26,231 nt of DNA from Gryganskiella cystojenkinii (Eukaryota > Mortierellomycota > Mortierellomycetes > Mortierellales > Mortierellaceae): positions 1-26,231 of the forward strand of contig JAAAIG010000561.1 in NCBI GenBank assembly GCA_015852425.1. The letters run 5' to 3'. Both the position numbers and the translations under genes were made by a program. The notes below the pieces were generated by a model. That model was not told the DNA's origin, ran no database searches, and saw only the letters and a list, made by a program, of their open reading frames with translations. Numbering within the stretch: the first letter of the stretch is position 1; the number at the start of each line of letters is the position of its first letter. Below, piece by piece: positions 9,239 through 19,474 of the stretch.

Positions 9239-11164
9239 ATGGATCCCACCGCCGCCCTCTTATCTCTCTCGCTCAATCCTTCTTTGACAACTCAGCAGGA
9301 CATCACACACCGTCGTCATCAGCAAAAAGTATTTGCCCTCCCTGAGCTCCGTCAACATCTGGCCAAGTTCCTACAGCCCAATCACTTGCGCGTATGCTGC
9401 TTAGTCTCCCGTCAGTGGCTTCATTATTGGCTTTCGCTCCTGTGGAGAAGCATTGTTATTCCTTTCCCTAAAAACACCTATCACTATCGAAATCAACGAA
9501 ACCAACGGCTGCCCCTCACCTTGCCATGTCGAGGTCATCTTGTCCGAGACCTAGACCTCGATAGTGACGACTGTCGCACAGAGCTTGCGACCATCCGTGA
9601 TCACTGTCTGAACCTGACCTCACTCAAGGTCTCCAGTTCAAGCGTGGACCTGATCACGTTTGAGGATCAAGTCCTCGGTCTAGGTCTACCTCCTCCCATG
9701 GCCACTCCGGGACCGAGACCGCCACCCGAGAAGCTGATGACCAAACCGCTGCCAAACTCGAAACCCAATGGGTTTCTGTCTAACAGTCTCCGCTTACTCG
9801 AACTCCATTTTGATCCAGAGGGATGTCGAACGATCTTGCCGCGGTTGATCGAGGCCAAGAAAACCGGAAACTATCTCCAAAACTTACAATCTTTTGGGAT
9901 GAACCAAATTGCTATCTATTGCATGGGTTTTGATGATACACCGTATGGCGATGAGATGGAGCAACCGATCCTCCTGTCGGACATCTTCACGTTTTTGGAT
10001 GCGTTTCCTCAACTCAAGTCGTTCACGGCCTCGAACTGTCCAATCAAAGATGACTTGTCGTCGACCTCCTCACCTTCAATGATTTCTTTGGACCAGGAAG
10101 CAGGGATGATTCGCCGCTACGAGTCTATGATACAACTGACGATTCGGCCCTCTATCGTCTCGACTTTTGAGAAGCTGATCCTGACGATGCCCAATCTCCA
10201 GGAACTGCACCTATTGGAAATGACAAACGACTTTTTGTTCAAGTTGATGCCGTTGATCTTGAGTCATTCTCCAGATTTGACAACAATTTCGATCACGCTC
10301 GAGAGTGAATATAATCTGGGGAGCCTGGACGACGCAGCGATTCAACCCACCCTACAAAAGAGATTTTCGGCTTGGGTACCGTTCCTTCAGTCGTTTCCAA
10401 ACCTAAGACGGCTTGTGATCGCGAACGGGTTATTGCCTGCCATCATCCTCAGGACCCTGGCGGACTCCTGTCCGAAGCTCGAAGCTTTGGTGACGTTTGG
10501 GGTGGAGATATCGGTCAAGGGAATCCATTATATGCTTGAGCGGTGCAAGAACCTAAAGACGTTGACATTGGAGCATATAGTACTACCGAGCGACTTTTTT
10601 GTCTGGGGTGATAGGTTGCCAGGTCCAGGTCCAGGATCTTCATCTTCTTCGTCGTCTCTGTCACCCATCTCACTACCGTCTTCGTTATCATCATCCTCGT
10701 CCTCGCCTTCGACTTCAGGCCGTTGGTGGATCGCACCAATCGAGCAGTTGACCTTGGGTCAGATTAGGGTTAAGACCCCTTTGGAAATCGAGGCGTTCCG
10801 GAAACGACTCTGCGATGATTTAACAAAGCTTCGACACCTTAGAATCTCGCAAGGGTATTCGTTGTCATTTGCAGATTTTTACGGTCGTGATCATGAATAT
10901 GGGAATGATGATGTTGTTGTTGGACTTTCAGCGTTACCGTCTATGGAAGGACTCGCCACGACTGCCTCTGTGGAAAATCGGGCACTCGAATGGATATACC
11001 CGGCTCTCGAGGAGCTGTCGATCGGGTCTTTCAAGGACAAGCCCCCGATCTCCGCGGAGGAAATAAAACGAATGGCAAGGAGCATGCCAAGGCTCGAACG
11101 TCTAGTGGTGAATGAAGACATTGTCGCAGACGCAATAACCCTTCGAGAGGCGAGGCTTTTATAA
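9239..11164 (+). CDS. F-box protein with leucine-rich-repeat-like body
   Basis: A 641-residue intronless protein. Residues about 31-72 form an F-box, with LPELRQHLAKFL followed by LRVCCLVSRQWLHYW. This is the Skp1-binding motif of SCF ubiquitin ligases, so the likely role is substrate adaptor. The rest reads as irregular leucine-rich segments (LRLLELHFDP, NLQELHLLEM, NLRRLVIANGLL, NLKTLTLEHIVLP, LRHLRISQG), probably forming the substrate-binding solenoid. A serine-rich tract at about 460-492, with runs of seven and six serines, interrupts the repeats and is probably a disordered loop. A second proline-rich loop lies near 150-175. The gene converges on the hydrolase gene, with 106 bases between stop codons. 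The substrate is unknown. F-box/LRR genes of this kind are a large family in Mortierella-like fungi. Confidence 0.82.
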   Translation: MDPTAALLSLSLNPSLTTQQDITHRRHQQKVFALPELRQHLAKFLQPNHLRVCCLVSRQWLHYWLSLLWRSIVIPFPKNTYHYRNQRNQRLPLTLPCRGHLVRDLDLDSDDCRTELATIRDHCLNLTSLKVSSSSVDLITFEDQVLGLGLPPPMATPGPRPPPEKLMTKPLPNSKPNGFLSNSLRLLELHFDPEGCRTILPRLIEAKKTGNYLQNLQSFGMNQIAIYCMGFDDTPYGDEMEQPILLSDIFTFLDAFPQLKSFTASNCPIKDDLSSTSSPSMISLDQEAGMIRRYESMIQLTIRPSIVSTFEKLILTMPNLQELHLLEMTNDFLFKLMPLILSHSPDLTTISITLESEYNLGSLDDAAIQPTLQKRFSAWVPFLQSFPNLRRLVIANGLLPAIILRTLADSCPKLEALVTFGVEISVKGIHYMLERCKNLKTLTLEHIVLPSDFFVWGDRLPGPGPGSSSSSSSLSPISLPSSLSSSSSSPSTSGRWWIAPIEQLTLGQIRVKTPLEIEAFRKRLCDDLTKLRHLRISQGYSLSFADFYGRDHEYGNDDVVVGLSALPSMEGLATTASVENRALEWIYPALEELSIGSFKDKPPISAEEIKRMARSMPRLERLVVNEDIVADAITLREARLL

Positions 11165-11270
11165 GGGTCCCCTTTTATAGTCATTGTTATACAAGAAGTG
11201 AAAAAATTGATAGAAATGCCGGTATAGACTTTACATGACATCAAAATGCCACTACTTTTTAAAGGGTACT

Positions 11271-12857
11271 TCAGGCAATATTTGAGTATTTCTTCAAGAA
11301 GGAGTGCAAAGTGGCGGCGACCTCGTCGCGTTCGGCTTTGCTTGATAATTCCTCGGATGTGAACCAACAATGCGGTCTCTCTTCTTTTAACAAGACCTGA
11401 CAATCAACCCCGTCCTGCTGAGCTCTGGTTGTAAACTGCTCGATGGACTCTCGTAAGATCTCGGATCCTCCGATAAACACCAACATTGGTGGAAGTCCGC
11501 GCATCGTCTTGGCTTTTAAAGGGGATACATAAGGATCATTCATCAACGCGACCAATCTTTGTGGGTTCTCGCCTGAATAACAATCCATCATCAGCTGCAC
11601 AGATTTCGGGGTAAGCATGTCAAACGGTCCTGCGATGACATAGTCCTTGGGATCCGTGAACATCCAGGGAGAAGCAGAAACGGTTGCAGCGGGTAAAAGC
11701 ATACCCAAGGACGGGTCATCTCGAATCTTTAGAGTCATGGCGTGGACCATGTTCCCTCCTGCGCTCTCGCCATCTTAAAGTCCCGCAGGGTAGACGATAG
11801 TCACAAGAACAGAAAGTACATAACGGTGAGGAGCTTCATTTCGACATGAACTTGGCATCTTCATCGTAGGGCTTTCGTCGAGTACTTACAAAAGATAACT
11901 CGCTTCGGGTCAACTTTGAAATCAAGGATCAAGGATCGGTAAGCTGCCATGCACTCGTTGAACGCGCCTGGATAAGGTACCTCTGGGGAGAGGCCTTAAG
12001 CACATTAAGAAAGTATTTAAAAAGCAGGGAGAAAATAGGGAGAGAAAATAATTGAGAATTTTGAAGCAGAACGGGTTCTTCAAAAAAAAATGTAATCGAC
12101 CACGTTACTGTATTCCATCGACAGGATAGAGATCTTTATCTTGTGGGTCACGGACATGGCTTCGACCGTGCTGAGTAACATGACGAGCCGATCCAGTGCC
12201 TGTCCAATAATGTAACCACCGCCATGGACATAAAAGATGATCAAATCGCTGTTGTCTCGCCCCTCGGGTCCAGGTCGAATCTTTGAGATATCAATGTTCT
12301 CCTCCGAGACCTCCAGTGCCGGCGGTGACTTTTTCTTGAGTGAACGATGTTGGAAAGGGATCCAAAATGCTCTCCATCGTTGATGGTCCTGATCGTGACA
12401 TTCTTCGTTTCCGATCATGATGGCCCATTGAGCCAACTCGGCGTCTGTCCCTAGTCCAACGGCAGCGAGATCAGCCTTGGTTAATTTGGCCAAAAGGACG
12501 CGTGTCAGGCTGAGAGGACAGTTTTCGATCAATCCACTCATGAATGCAATCAAGGCGCCCTTCGTGAATGGTAGACTCTTTGGTGCGCTTCCTGTCAATC
12601 TGAGATACGAGTACTTCACGAGAGCAAAGGCTTGAGGTTTACACAACAAAGAGAGAGAGAGAGAAGGAGAAATAAAAGGTATTGAGCACAGAGTAGCGAA
12701 CGATCGACCACGAAATGCGTAGGACCATCGCCCGAAACGTTTGTCGTCGCTCGTATATCCTTTCCTCTGCTTTCAATATTCTCTTTTTCTACTCGTGGGT
12801 TCCCTGTTAACCATATTTACCACCCAATGAAAACATGCGAGCGAACGCGACGGACAT
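11271..12857 (-). CDS. alpha/beta hydrolase, hormone-sensitive-lipase type esterase
   Basis: An alpha/beta hydrolase-3 esterase or lipase. Proposed exons in minus order are 12857-12821, 12630-12109, 11994-11890 and 11773-11271, giving 388 residues. The oxyanion motif is HGGGY at 148-152. The following strand reads EYSLSPEVPYPGA after splicing, equivalent to the family's YxLAPExPxPA. The nucleophile elbow is GESAG with Ser225, assembled across the last intron (Y|GESAGGN). Glu326 in GGSEILRES sits where the acid normally lies, and His356 in RPHCWF is the expected catalytic histidine. The last three exons are well supported. The first is not: the exon at 12630 lacks an upstream in-frame ATG, and 12857 (MSVAFARMFSLG) is the candidate that joins in frame. 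The gene is co-oriented with the P450 upstream. The substrate is unknown. Confidence 0.8.
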
Positions 12858-13261
12858 TTGGGCAACACTAGAAAAAAAAATATCGTGGGAAAGTTTAAAG
12901 CATGTTCACAGTACCATTCTGTTTCAATTACATTCAGATTAAGAAATGGCACTCACTTTAGACTTTTAGTTGCTGCGGGCATTCTGAGTAGTGTTTGTTG
13001 AGGCAAGAGTATTGGGCTGTATCTGATTTAGGGAGTGGAAGGGGGCAGTGGAAAATGGAATGAGAGTAAGAATGAGAGTAATGAATGAAAGAATGAAATG
13101 TTTTAAAAGTCCCACCAAAAAAAACCAAAAAAGAGGCCATTTTTATTGTCGCGTTCAGGCAAACAATAGCAACTAGACTTGGATATTTTATTCATGTATT
13201 GTAAGTTTAGCTTATTATCATTGACAGTGAGAAGAGGAGACGCAAAAACATAAAGAAGAAA
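12858..13261 (-). other. spacer between P450 3' end and hydrolase promoter
   Basis: No gene is supported in these 404 bases. Reading on the minus strand, it carries the P450 3' untranslated region and then the hydrolase promoter. The latter includes a T-run followed by CTAG just before the candidate hydrolase ATG. Confidence 0.4.
13187..13192 (-). terminator. AATAAA poly(A) signal of the P450
   Basis: On the minus strand AATAAA occurs about 70 bases after the P450 stop codon, a normal distance for fungal polyadenylation. A second AATAAA lies near 13141. Confidence 0.45.
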
Positions 13262-15373
13262 CTAGATATCTTTACGGCGGAACACACGGACGGGGAGACC
13301 ATGTTCCATAGGAAGGGTCAAGCTGTATTTCATAGGGTAATATTGAGATGAAAGATGATAAGTAGGATTAGTTATCTGTTGTCTGGGCCACATCCATAGT
13401 TTTTTTCTCAGAGGGAACAAATCGTACCTAGGGATGTACGCAGGCTCGAGACCGGGTTCTGTTAATTCAAAAGTGAAGTTTTGAGCCAACATCGACATTA
13501 AAGTGATGGCCTCAATCGTCGCGAATTGCTGTCCGAGGCTGAAACGACGAACGAGTTAGGAAAGAGCGACAGCAGATAAAACAAAAAAATCCGTTTAGTT
13601 ACAAGGTTACATTTGAATATGATCAGCAAGGTGAGAGGTAATACGTCAGATCGTGAACAACTTGGCGCCGTAATTGCTTACCATGTACGTGGTCCGAGGT
13701 GAAAAGAAACAAATTTGGAGGACGAAGGCTTTTCGCCGTTGAGCCAGCGCTCGGGCTTAAACTCTTTGGCGTCGGGTCCCCAGATACCGACGTTTCTACC
13801 CATCGCATAAGAAGACCAGCCGATCCTCTCTCCCTTATATACTTTGGTTCCTCCGGGAAGAACATCGTCTTCGACACAAGATTTGATGTTCTTGGGGACC
13901 GAGGGATACAATCTCAGGGTTTCGTGGAAGCACGCCTCGGCAAACTTTTGTTGCTTGACCGACTCATAAGTGGGGGAACCCCCTTGAAGAACTCTGTCGG
14001 TTTCCTCGGTCAAATCCCGGACGACCGAAGGGTCAGCGCCGGTCCTGTGCATGAGGTAAAAGCACCAAGCTAAAGCTTGAGCGGTTGTGTCTCTTCCAGC
14101 AATAATGAAATTCAATAGAGTATCCTTCATCATCTCATCCGAAAGAGGCTCGCCAGACTCATCTTGGGTCTCCATGAACAACTGCATCAGATCCTTGGAC
14201 GTCCTGTCCTTGAATCCTTCCTGGCGACGCTTGCGGATCACACGATAGGCAAAATCGTAAATCAATTTCGTGTCCGCTTCGACCTGCTTGCCCGCTCCAG
14301 TTCTCCACTCTGTCAGCTTCCAGATTGGGGAAATGAACCGTTCTGAGAGTGCACAGTTCAGTCGATCGAACGCCATCGCAAACGGAACATCCTTGGTCGG
14401 CTCCTTGAGACAACCAAAGGACTCGCCGAACGCAATCTCGCCAAAGGATTCGAGCGTAAACTTGTAAAAAAGTTCTTGGAGATCCACGACTTCGCCACTG
14501 TCGGCCACGGTCGAGAGGTAATCGATGATGAGCTGGGCCTCCTGACAAAAGACTGTCGAGGTGTAGTTTCGGAAGGCCTTGACGTTGAAGATGTGACTTG
14601 CTGATGACATGGAGACAAAGACAACGATGAGGTTAGGTTAGAGAACAACCAGATATGCTAAACAGGATGGTTGTAGTGCTGGCAAGTCGTTCACTCCGAG
14701 TTCGCCCTTACCAAGCTTGCGTTGCCACTTCCAGTGTTCGCCGTCGGCCCCAAAGATTCCTTTGAGAAAAAAAATGAGTTAACGAAACATAGGAAAAGCA
14801 AGCTTGCGCTCTGACTTTTTTTTTTCTCTGTGCCAAATTACCTTGACCAACCAAAGGCCCGAGCATGGTTCTCAGGTGAGGTCCCTTCTCATAAGCCCAA
14901 AAGTTTACTCGTAACACGTGGTCGATCATATCTGGGTCAATGATGTTAATGATCCGGCCGACACCTAGGTTCGGGAACGTCAAGGTGAAGAAAGAGGGTG
15001 AGTGATTAAGCATAAACTGACATGGAGAGGAACAAAATCGGTACAGGGGAGACACCTGTGTTTTGTTCTTACCAGGAATAGTCATAGAGTAGACGCTACC
15101 CCACTTTTCATGGTTAAGAGTCTGTCGTTGAAGGACCTGATTTCGAGGAAGAGTGATCATCTGATACATGTTCCCGAGCAAAGGCAACGCCAAGGGACCT
15201 TTCAGATCAGATCGATGCCGAACACCATAAGGAGTAGTTCGGTACTTGAAGAGAATGTAGAAGACGTAGGCGCCCAGGGCCTTGACCACATTCCGGCGGT
15301 TGAGGAGCGGGATCAGGGATCGAAGGATGGAGACCAGTTGGGACGGTGAGGATGAGACTGCAGATGTGGGCAT
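13262..15373 (-). CDS. cytochrome P450 monooxygenase, fatty-acid/alkane hydroxylase-like
   Basis: A 520-residue ER-anchored haem monooxygenase. Exons in minus order are 15373-15073, 14964-14842, 14759-14712, 14600-13682, 13538-13428 and 13322-13262; phases match at every junction. An N-terminal hydrophobic segment (residues about 30-55) is followed by a proline-containing hinge (GPLALPLLGN). The C-helix reads GADGEHWKWQRKLASHIFN. The oxygen-activating I-helix is AGRDTT at 325-330, the K-helix ExxR is ETLR at 384-387, and FKPERW spans 438-443. The haem loop FHLGPRTCLG has ligand Cys464 split across an intron. The C-helix and I-helix motifs resemble CYP52/CYP86-clan fatty-acid omega-hydroxylases; substrate class is inference. 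The ATG at 15373 is the first in a frame that stays open upstream through a CA repeat. No reductase gene is nearby. Confidence 0.93.
13323..13427 (-). other. stop-free 105-nt last intron of the P450
   Basis: The donor is AG|GTACGA and the acceptor AAATACAG|C on the minus strand. The length is divisible by three and contains no stop in frame, so unspliced RNA would still encode a full protein with 35 extra residues. Splicing yields PAYIPSLTLPMEHGLPVRV, the usual P450 C-terminal strand. Confidence 0.82.
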
Positions 15374-17028
15374 TCTGTAAGTGTGTTTGTATCTGTGTCT
15401 GCGAGTACGAGTGCGAGTACGAGTATTGAGAACGCTGAATGCTGGCGTGTGTGTGTGTGTGTGTGTGTGTGAGCCGAGACGATTGACAAAAGTGAGCCGA
15501 ACCAGAGAGTTCCACAAGAGTGGCGAAGGCAAAGAGAGGAGTTGGAAAAAAAATATGTGGAGAAAGTCAACAGCGGAGGGAAAGATGGTGGAAAGTGAGA
15601 AACAAGTTTGGAACTGGGGATGTTGGTCGATTTTTCAAAGGCGAAAAGGAAGAGGGAGAAGAAAAAGAATTGTCAGTTAAAGAGTTGCAGCAAAAGTTCT
15701 TGATCGCCGCTCGGCCGAGGTTTAAATACTCATTTCTCCCACACAATTGCTTTGATGGAAAATTTCGTGTGACCGATCGATCGTCTTCCTGCACATTGCT
15801 GACTTCAACAGTTTAATCTGTTTAAACAAGAGACTTCTGCACAAGTTCTTGCACATCATCATCATCATGACCACTGAAACGCTTGAAATTGGCAAAATAA
15901 AAAAAATAGAAAAACTCGGAGCCACGGCTCAATCATCCCCGTATCGAATTGTCAATCTCTTTTGACCAAAAAAGTCCTTTTTTCTTTCGCCTAGAGGGAG
16001 GACTACTGGAGTAGGTCTTCATTTTTCGGTCCCAATTTATCCGAGCTTTTTGTTCAATCTCAACCGAGCCATTTTTGAGAACTTTCTTCTCCCACAACCG
16101 AAGAACTTACTCCAGCCGAAGACGCAGCGATATCCGAATCGAAATTAGAAAATAAGGGTCCTTCCACTTCATGTTTCGCACGCGCCATGATCGTGCACAG
16201 GCAAGCTTATACTTTGGATCCTAGGCCAAAAGAGCGAGGAGTCAGTTGTGTCCATAGTTCCGTTGTGCCAACTTCTTCATCTCTTTTGACCACGAACGAC
16301 CACCCTTCATCCGTAGTCTACTCTCACACACACTTTCTCTCGGAGGTCCATGAGGGAGAAAAAAAGTAAGTGCTCTGATGCATAGTAGCAACACACGAAC
16401 CCCACAGTTGGTCTGAGGTGCCATTCGACTCGTTTTTTTATGCTATCCTTCTCCTCCTTGTGCCTGCTTTCTCCTTCCTTTGCTCCGTTTGTCCTCCTTT
16501 ATCTCCCTTTTCATTCTTCTCGTTATTCTCTCACCCTCTCTCTTCTGTCCTCGACATGCGACGAAAGGCTATTTTGGCTGATTCAGGACATACGAGCTGA
16601 TCCTTCTGTCTCCAGAGCACGCCTTTGATCTTTTTTTCTTCTTTTTCTTCCTGTGTGTTCGATTCCCAAATCCTCCCCACCACTTTGCTATTCTCAGCAA
16701 AAAAAAAACACCAATACATCCCATTTCAGCCCTTACCTCATTGCATTCCTTGCCAATTATCATTTCACATTTGGTATGTGTACGTTCAACATCCTTTTTC
16801 ACTGCCCCTTCCTGCTTTCTGTGACATTTCTGGCAATCATTCAAACAAAAAGTGGGAATGAATTACCCTGGCTGTGTAACGGCTATTCGAAAACAGCACT
16901 GGACTTTTCCCGCACATTTTTTTCCTTCTTTCAAACTCATTAAAAAAGACTTTATAACCTTTTTTAGGGTCCCTCTCCACCCGCTGGTTGTTTAAAAGGC
17001 TCTCCCTTTGGTACTACCAAGTCCTGTC
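15374..17028. other. 1.65-kb divergent intergenic region
   Basis: No protein-coding gene is convincing here. On the minus side it holds the P450 leader and promoter, with a GT/CA microsatellite, CGAGTA-like hexamer repeats at about 15398-15425 and a TATTTAAA element (minus) near 15721. On the plus side, 16430-17000 is strongly pyrimidine-rich. A GTAAGT at 16366 and a TTTTTTAG at 16961-16967 could bound a long 5'-UTR intron of the downstream membrane-protein gene, but this is not proven. Confidence 0.4.
15447..15471. repeat. GT/CA dinucleotide microsatellite in the P450 leader
   Basis: About twelve GT units, CA on the P450 strand, lie roughly 75 bases before its ATG and probably within the 5' untranslated region. 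Confidence 0.85.
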
Positions 17029-19264
17029 ATGCTGTACAACCCTGAGACTCGGGCCTGGTTGTATGGCGGAGTCGTGGCCGGTTATCTGCTCTCCATCTGC
17101 CTCTGTGATCGCTTGAAACTCGAGCTCTGGATGTCGGTCATTTGCATATTCGCTGGTGCAGGGCCGCTTTGGTATCTCTACCCGTCTTCTCGCTCATCGA
17201 CTGACCACCGTACCTTTCCTCCAGAACAACAAGAACCAACGACGCTCTTCTCGACTGACTTGAGTTGCGGTAGCGACATGGGCGATATCGTTGACCAACT
17301 TGGTCTTCAAGAAGCAAGAGTCGTCGCAGAGCACACCAACGCCGAAGAAGACAACAAACACGACGACAAAGGCTGCTCACAGTGCCGATCGCCTCATCAA
17401 CCACTAGTCACCAACGACGAAAATATGCAGAGGCCCTTGGTCAGCAGCTTGAACGAGCAGCAGAAGAACCAGGAGGCGGAGGATATCATCTTTTTAGATG
17501 TGATGAACAGGACGACAACGCTGGCAGCCGCGGCAGAGAAGAATGTGCTCCATCAACAGAGACTATGCTTCGGGCTGGTTTTTACGACGCATAGTGCGGT
17601 CACCCTCGGATACTTTGTCTTTCTCGGATTCCAGTGGATCACGCATCGATGGCTAGAGGACGAAAAGGATAACAACGCCGTGGCGATCAAGGAATGGGCA
17701 GGCTTTGGTGCACTAGCCTGTTATGCGCTGTTGGCGCTGTGGGGTATCTCCCACTCTTGGCGAAGCTCTAATCAGGGACAGTGGCATCATCAGCAAAAGC
17801 GATCCCAACAGACAACTGGAGCCACGGATGTGGAGGAGTTCAATGAGGAGGAACAGCGGCAACACAAAGACGAGATACTCGAAAAGTACGAGGACATCCC
17901 GGTGACTGACCAAAAACACAATGAGTACGCCACAGAGACCGCAGGACAAGTAAGTCGTTGCGATTGAAACTGTTTACTGCCATGCTTAGATACAAACAAA
18001 AAAACCCAAAAGTCATACCCTTTTATTTGACCTCTTATGTTCTCTTTCAATACATAGTATCGATTGTTGCACTTGAACGAGAACTGTCAACAGCACCTGA
18101 CCCATGGCCAGCCCCAAACCAGTCATCGAGGGATGAATCGTACGATCGTGAAGAAGCCACGCAAACGTGGGCCAGGCCCTTTACCGACCACGGTGTCGCT
18201 GGATATGATCGAATCTACGTCGGAAACATTGTCGACCATGAGTCTCGTCAAACAGGAGATGGTCGTCTGGGCACTTTGGCTCTTCTTCGTGATGCCCTCC
18301 CCAACAGTGACAGCGGTATCGATTCCGAAATATCCGTTTCCGTTGTTTCAATATGGGGATGTACACGACGATGTGCTCACGATCGAGAAGAAGAAAAGGC
18401 TCATTGCCCAGGACAAAGGAGTCATGATGCGAGAAGGAGCAAGAGGAAGGGGCCATGGCGATGATAATGACGCTCTTGCGGACAACAACAATCACAAAAA
18501 TCACGGTCATATCCATGACGGAAACAACGATACGACAATGACAGCGGCCGTGGTGATGACGAATGATGATGGCCAGTACGAGCGAAGGGAACAAGATCAA
18601 AAGAAGATCAAGAATAACACTGACGATGACCTTCAACAACAAAGAGTTCTCACCAGGAGGTCCACACTTCAGATGAGTCGTGGCGCCATACTGGAATCCA
18701 GTCCCTCGCCCATAGAATCAACATTTTCGAGACTGGCGAGGATGGCTGCGGATCCAGGTAGCAATGGAGAAAGTTTTTTACTCGAGTTTTTTTAAATAAT
18801 CAGTGCTTATGCATTCACTTTCTCAAATTTATTTTTCTTTATTTTTTTTAGAACGGAGCCTAAGCACTCTTTTCAACTACTATCGACGTCAGTATGTCCA
18901 TACCAAAGGACCACCACTGTCAACATCATCATCTTCACCGACAACCACAGGACCCTCGGATACCGCGGATGTCCTCGAGGACTCGGATGATTTTCGTGAT
19001 TTGGCGTTCGTCGTGCGATCCCATACTTTGCCGACAGTGCGTGTGGGACTCTATGGCACCTCCGAGAAACGACTGTGGTCCTCGTCAACGAGATCTATGG
19101 TCAACGTCACAGCCGTTGCTGCCCCGGAATCGATTTTGACGGCTTCTACAGTGACGACGACCACGATCACTGCTACAGCTGTCGAAAAAGAACAAGAACA
19201 AGATGAAGACGATGAAGACGATGATATTGTGCTGGTTGATCCTGTGAAGGAGGTTGAAGCATAA
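17029..19264 (+). CDS. unrecognised multi-pass membrane protein with charged disordered regions
   Basis: A 677-residue protein from exons 17029-17949, 18058-18757 and 18852-19264, joined by GT..AG introns in phase 0 and phase 1. Hydrophobic segments suggest four or five membrane spans: about 10-27, 34-52, 179-204, 222-243 and 375-395. The loop between spans 2 and 3 (55-175) is acidic and contains a CSQC pair. A stretch near 450-480 is rich in Asn, Asp and His (NNNHKNHGHIHDGNND), and might bind metal or be simple low complexity. A basic patch KKPRKRG precedes the last span. The tail is rich in Ser and Thr and ends in an acidic block (EQDEDDEDDDIVLVD). I recognise no family. The start at 17029 is the first ATG and lies just before span 1. 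It may be lineage-specific. Confidence 0.7.
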
Positions 19265-19474
19265 AAACCGCAGGCTGGTTCATATCCTTTTTTTTTTTCT
19301 TTCTTGCATTCCCAAGCACAGACATATCTAGCACATACGAAAGTATCATACCAAACATACCAAACATAACATTTTGCATTCACATTTTCTTAACTCAAAC
19401 AACGTTATATGCCAAAAATTGCTGAAAAAAGGAGGAAGATGCTATTGAGGGCGACCAAATGATTGCTTGGTCTA

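Noticed and set aside
10752..10770. TTAGGG-like telomere motif, also seen near 23959
   Set aside because: Only single copies occur, one of them inside coding sequence, so these are chance matches rather than interstitial telomeric repeats.
15374..15570. N-terminal extension of the P450 through the CA repeat
   Set aside because: The frame is open, but it contains no ATG before 15373. The HTHTHT and RTRTRT stretches are products of simple repeats, and the normal P450 anchor begins after 15373.
15520..15816. Possible small plus-strand gene in the divergent region
   Set aside because: The translation is basic low-complexity sequence from an A/G-rich stretch, with no recognisable domain, and it lies in the P450 leader or promoter.
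16655..16680. TTCGATTCC resembling a tRNA T-loop
   Set aside because: The flanking bases do not pair as a T stem, and no D arm, anticodon arm or acceptor stem could be placed around it.
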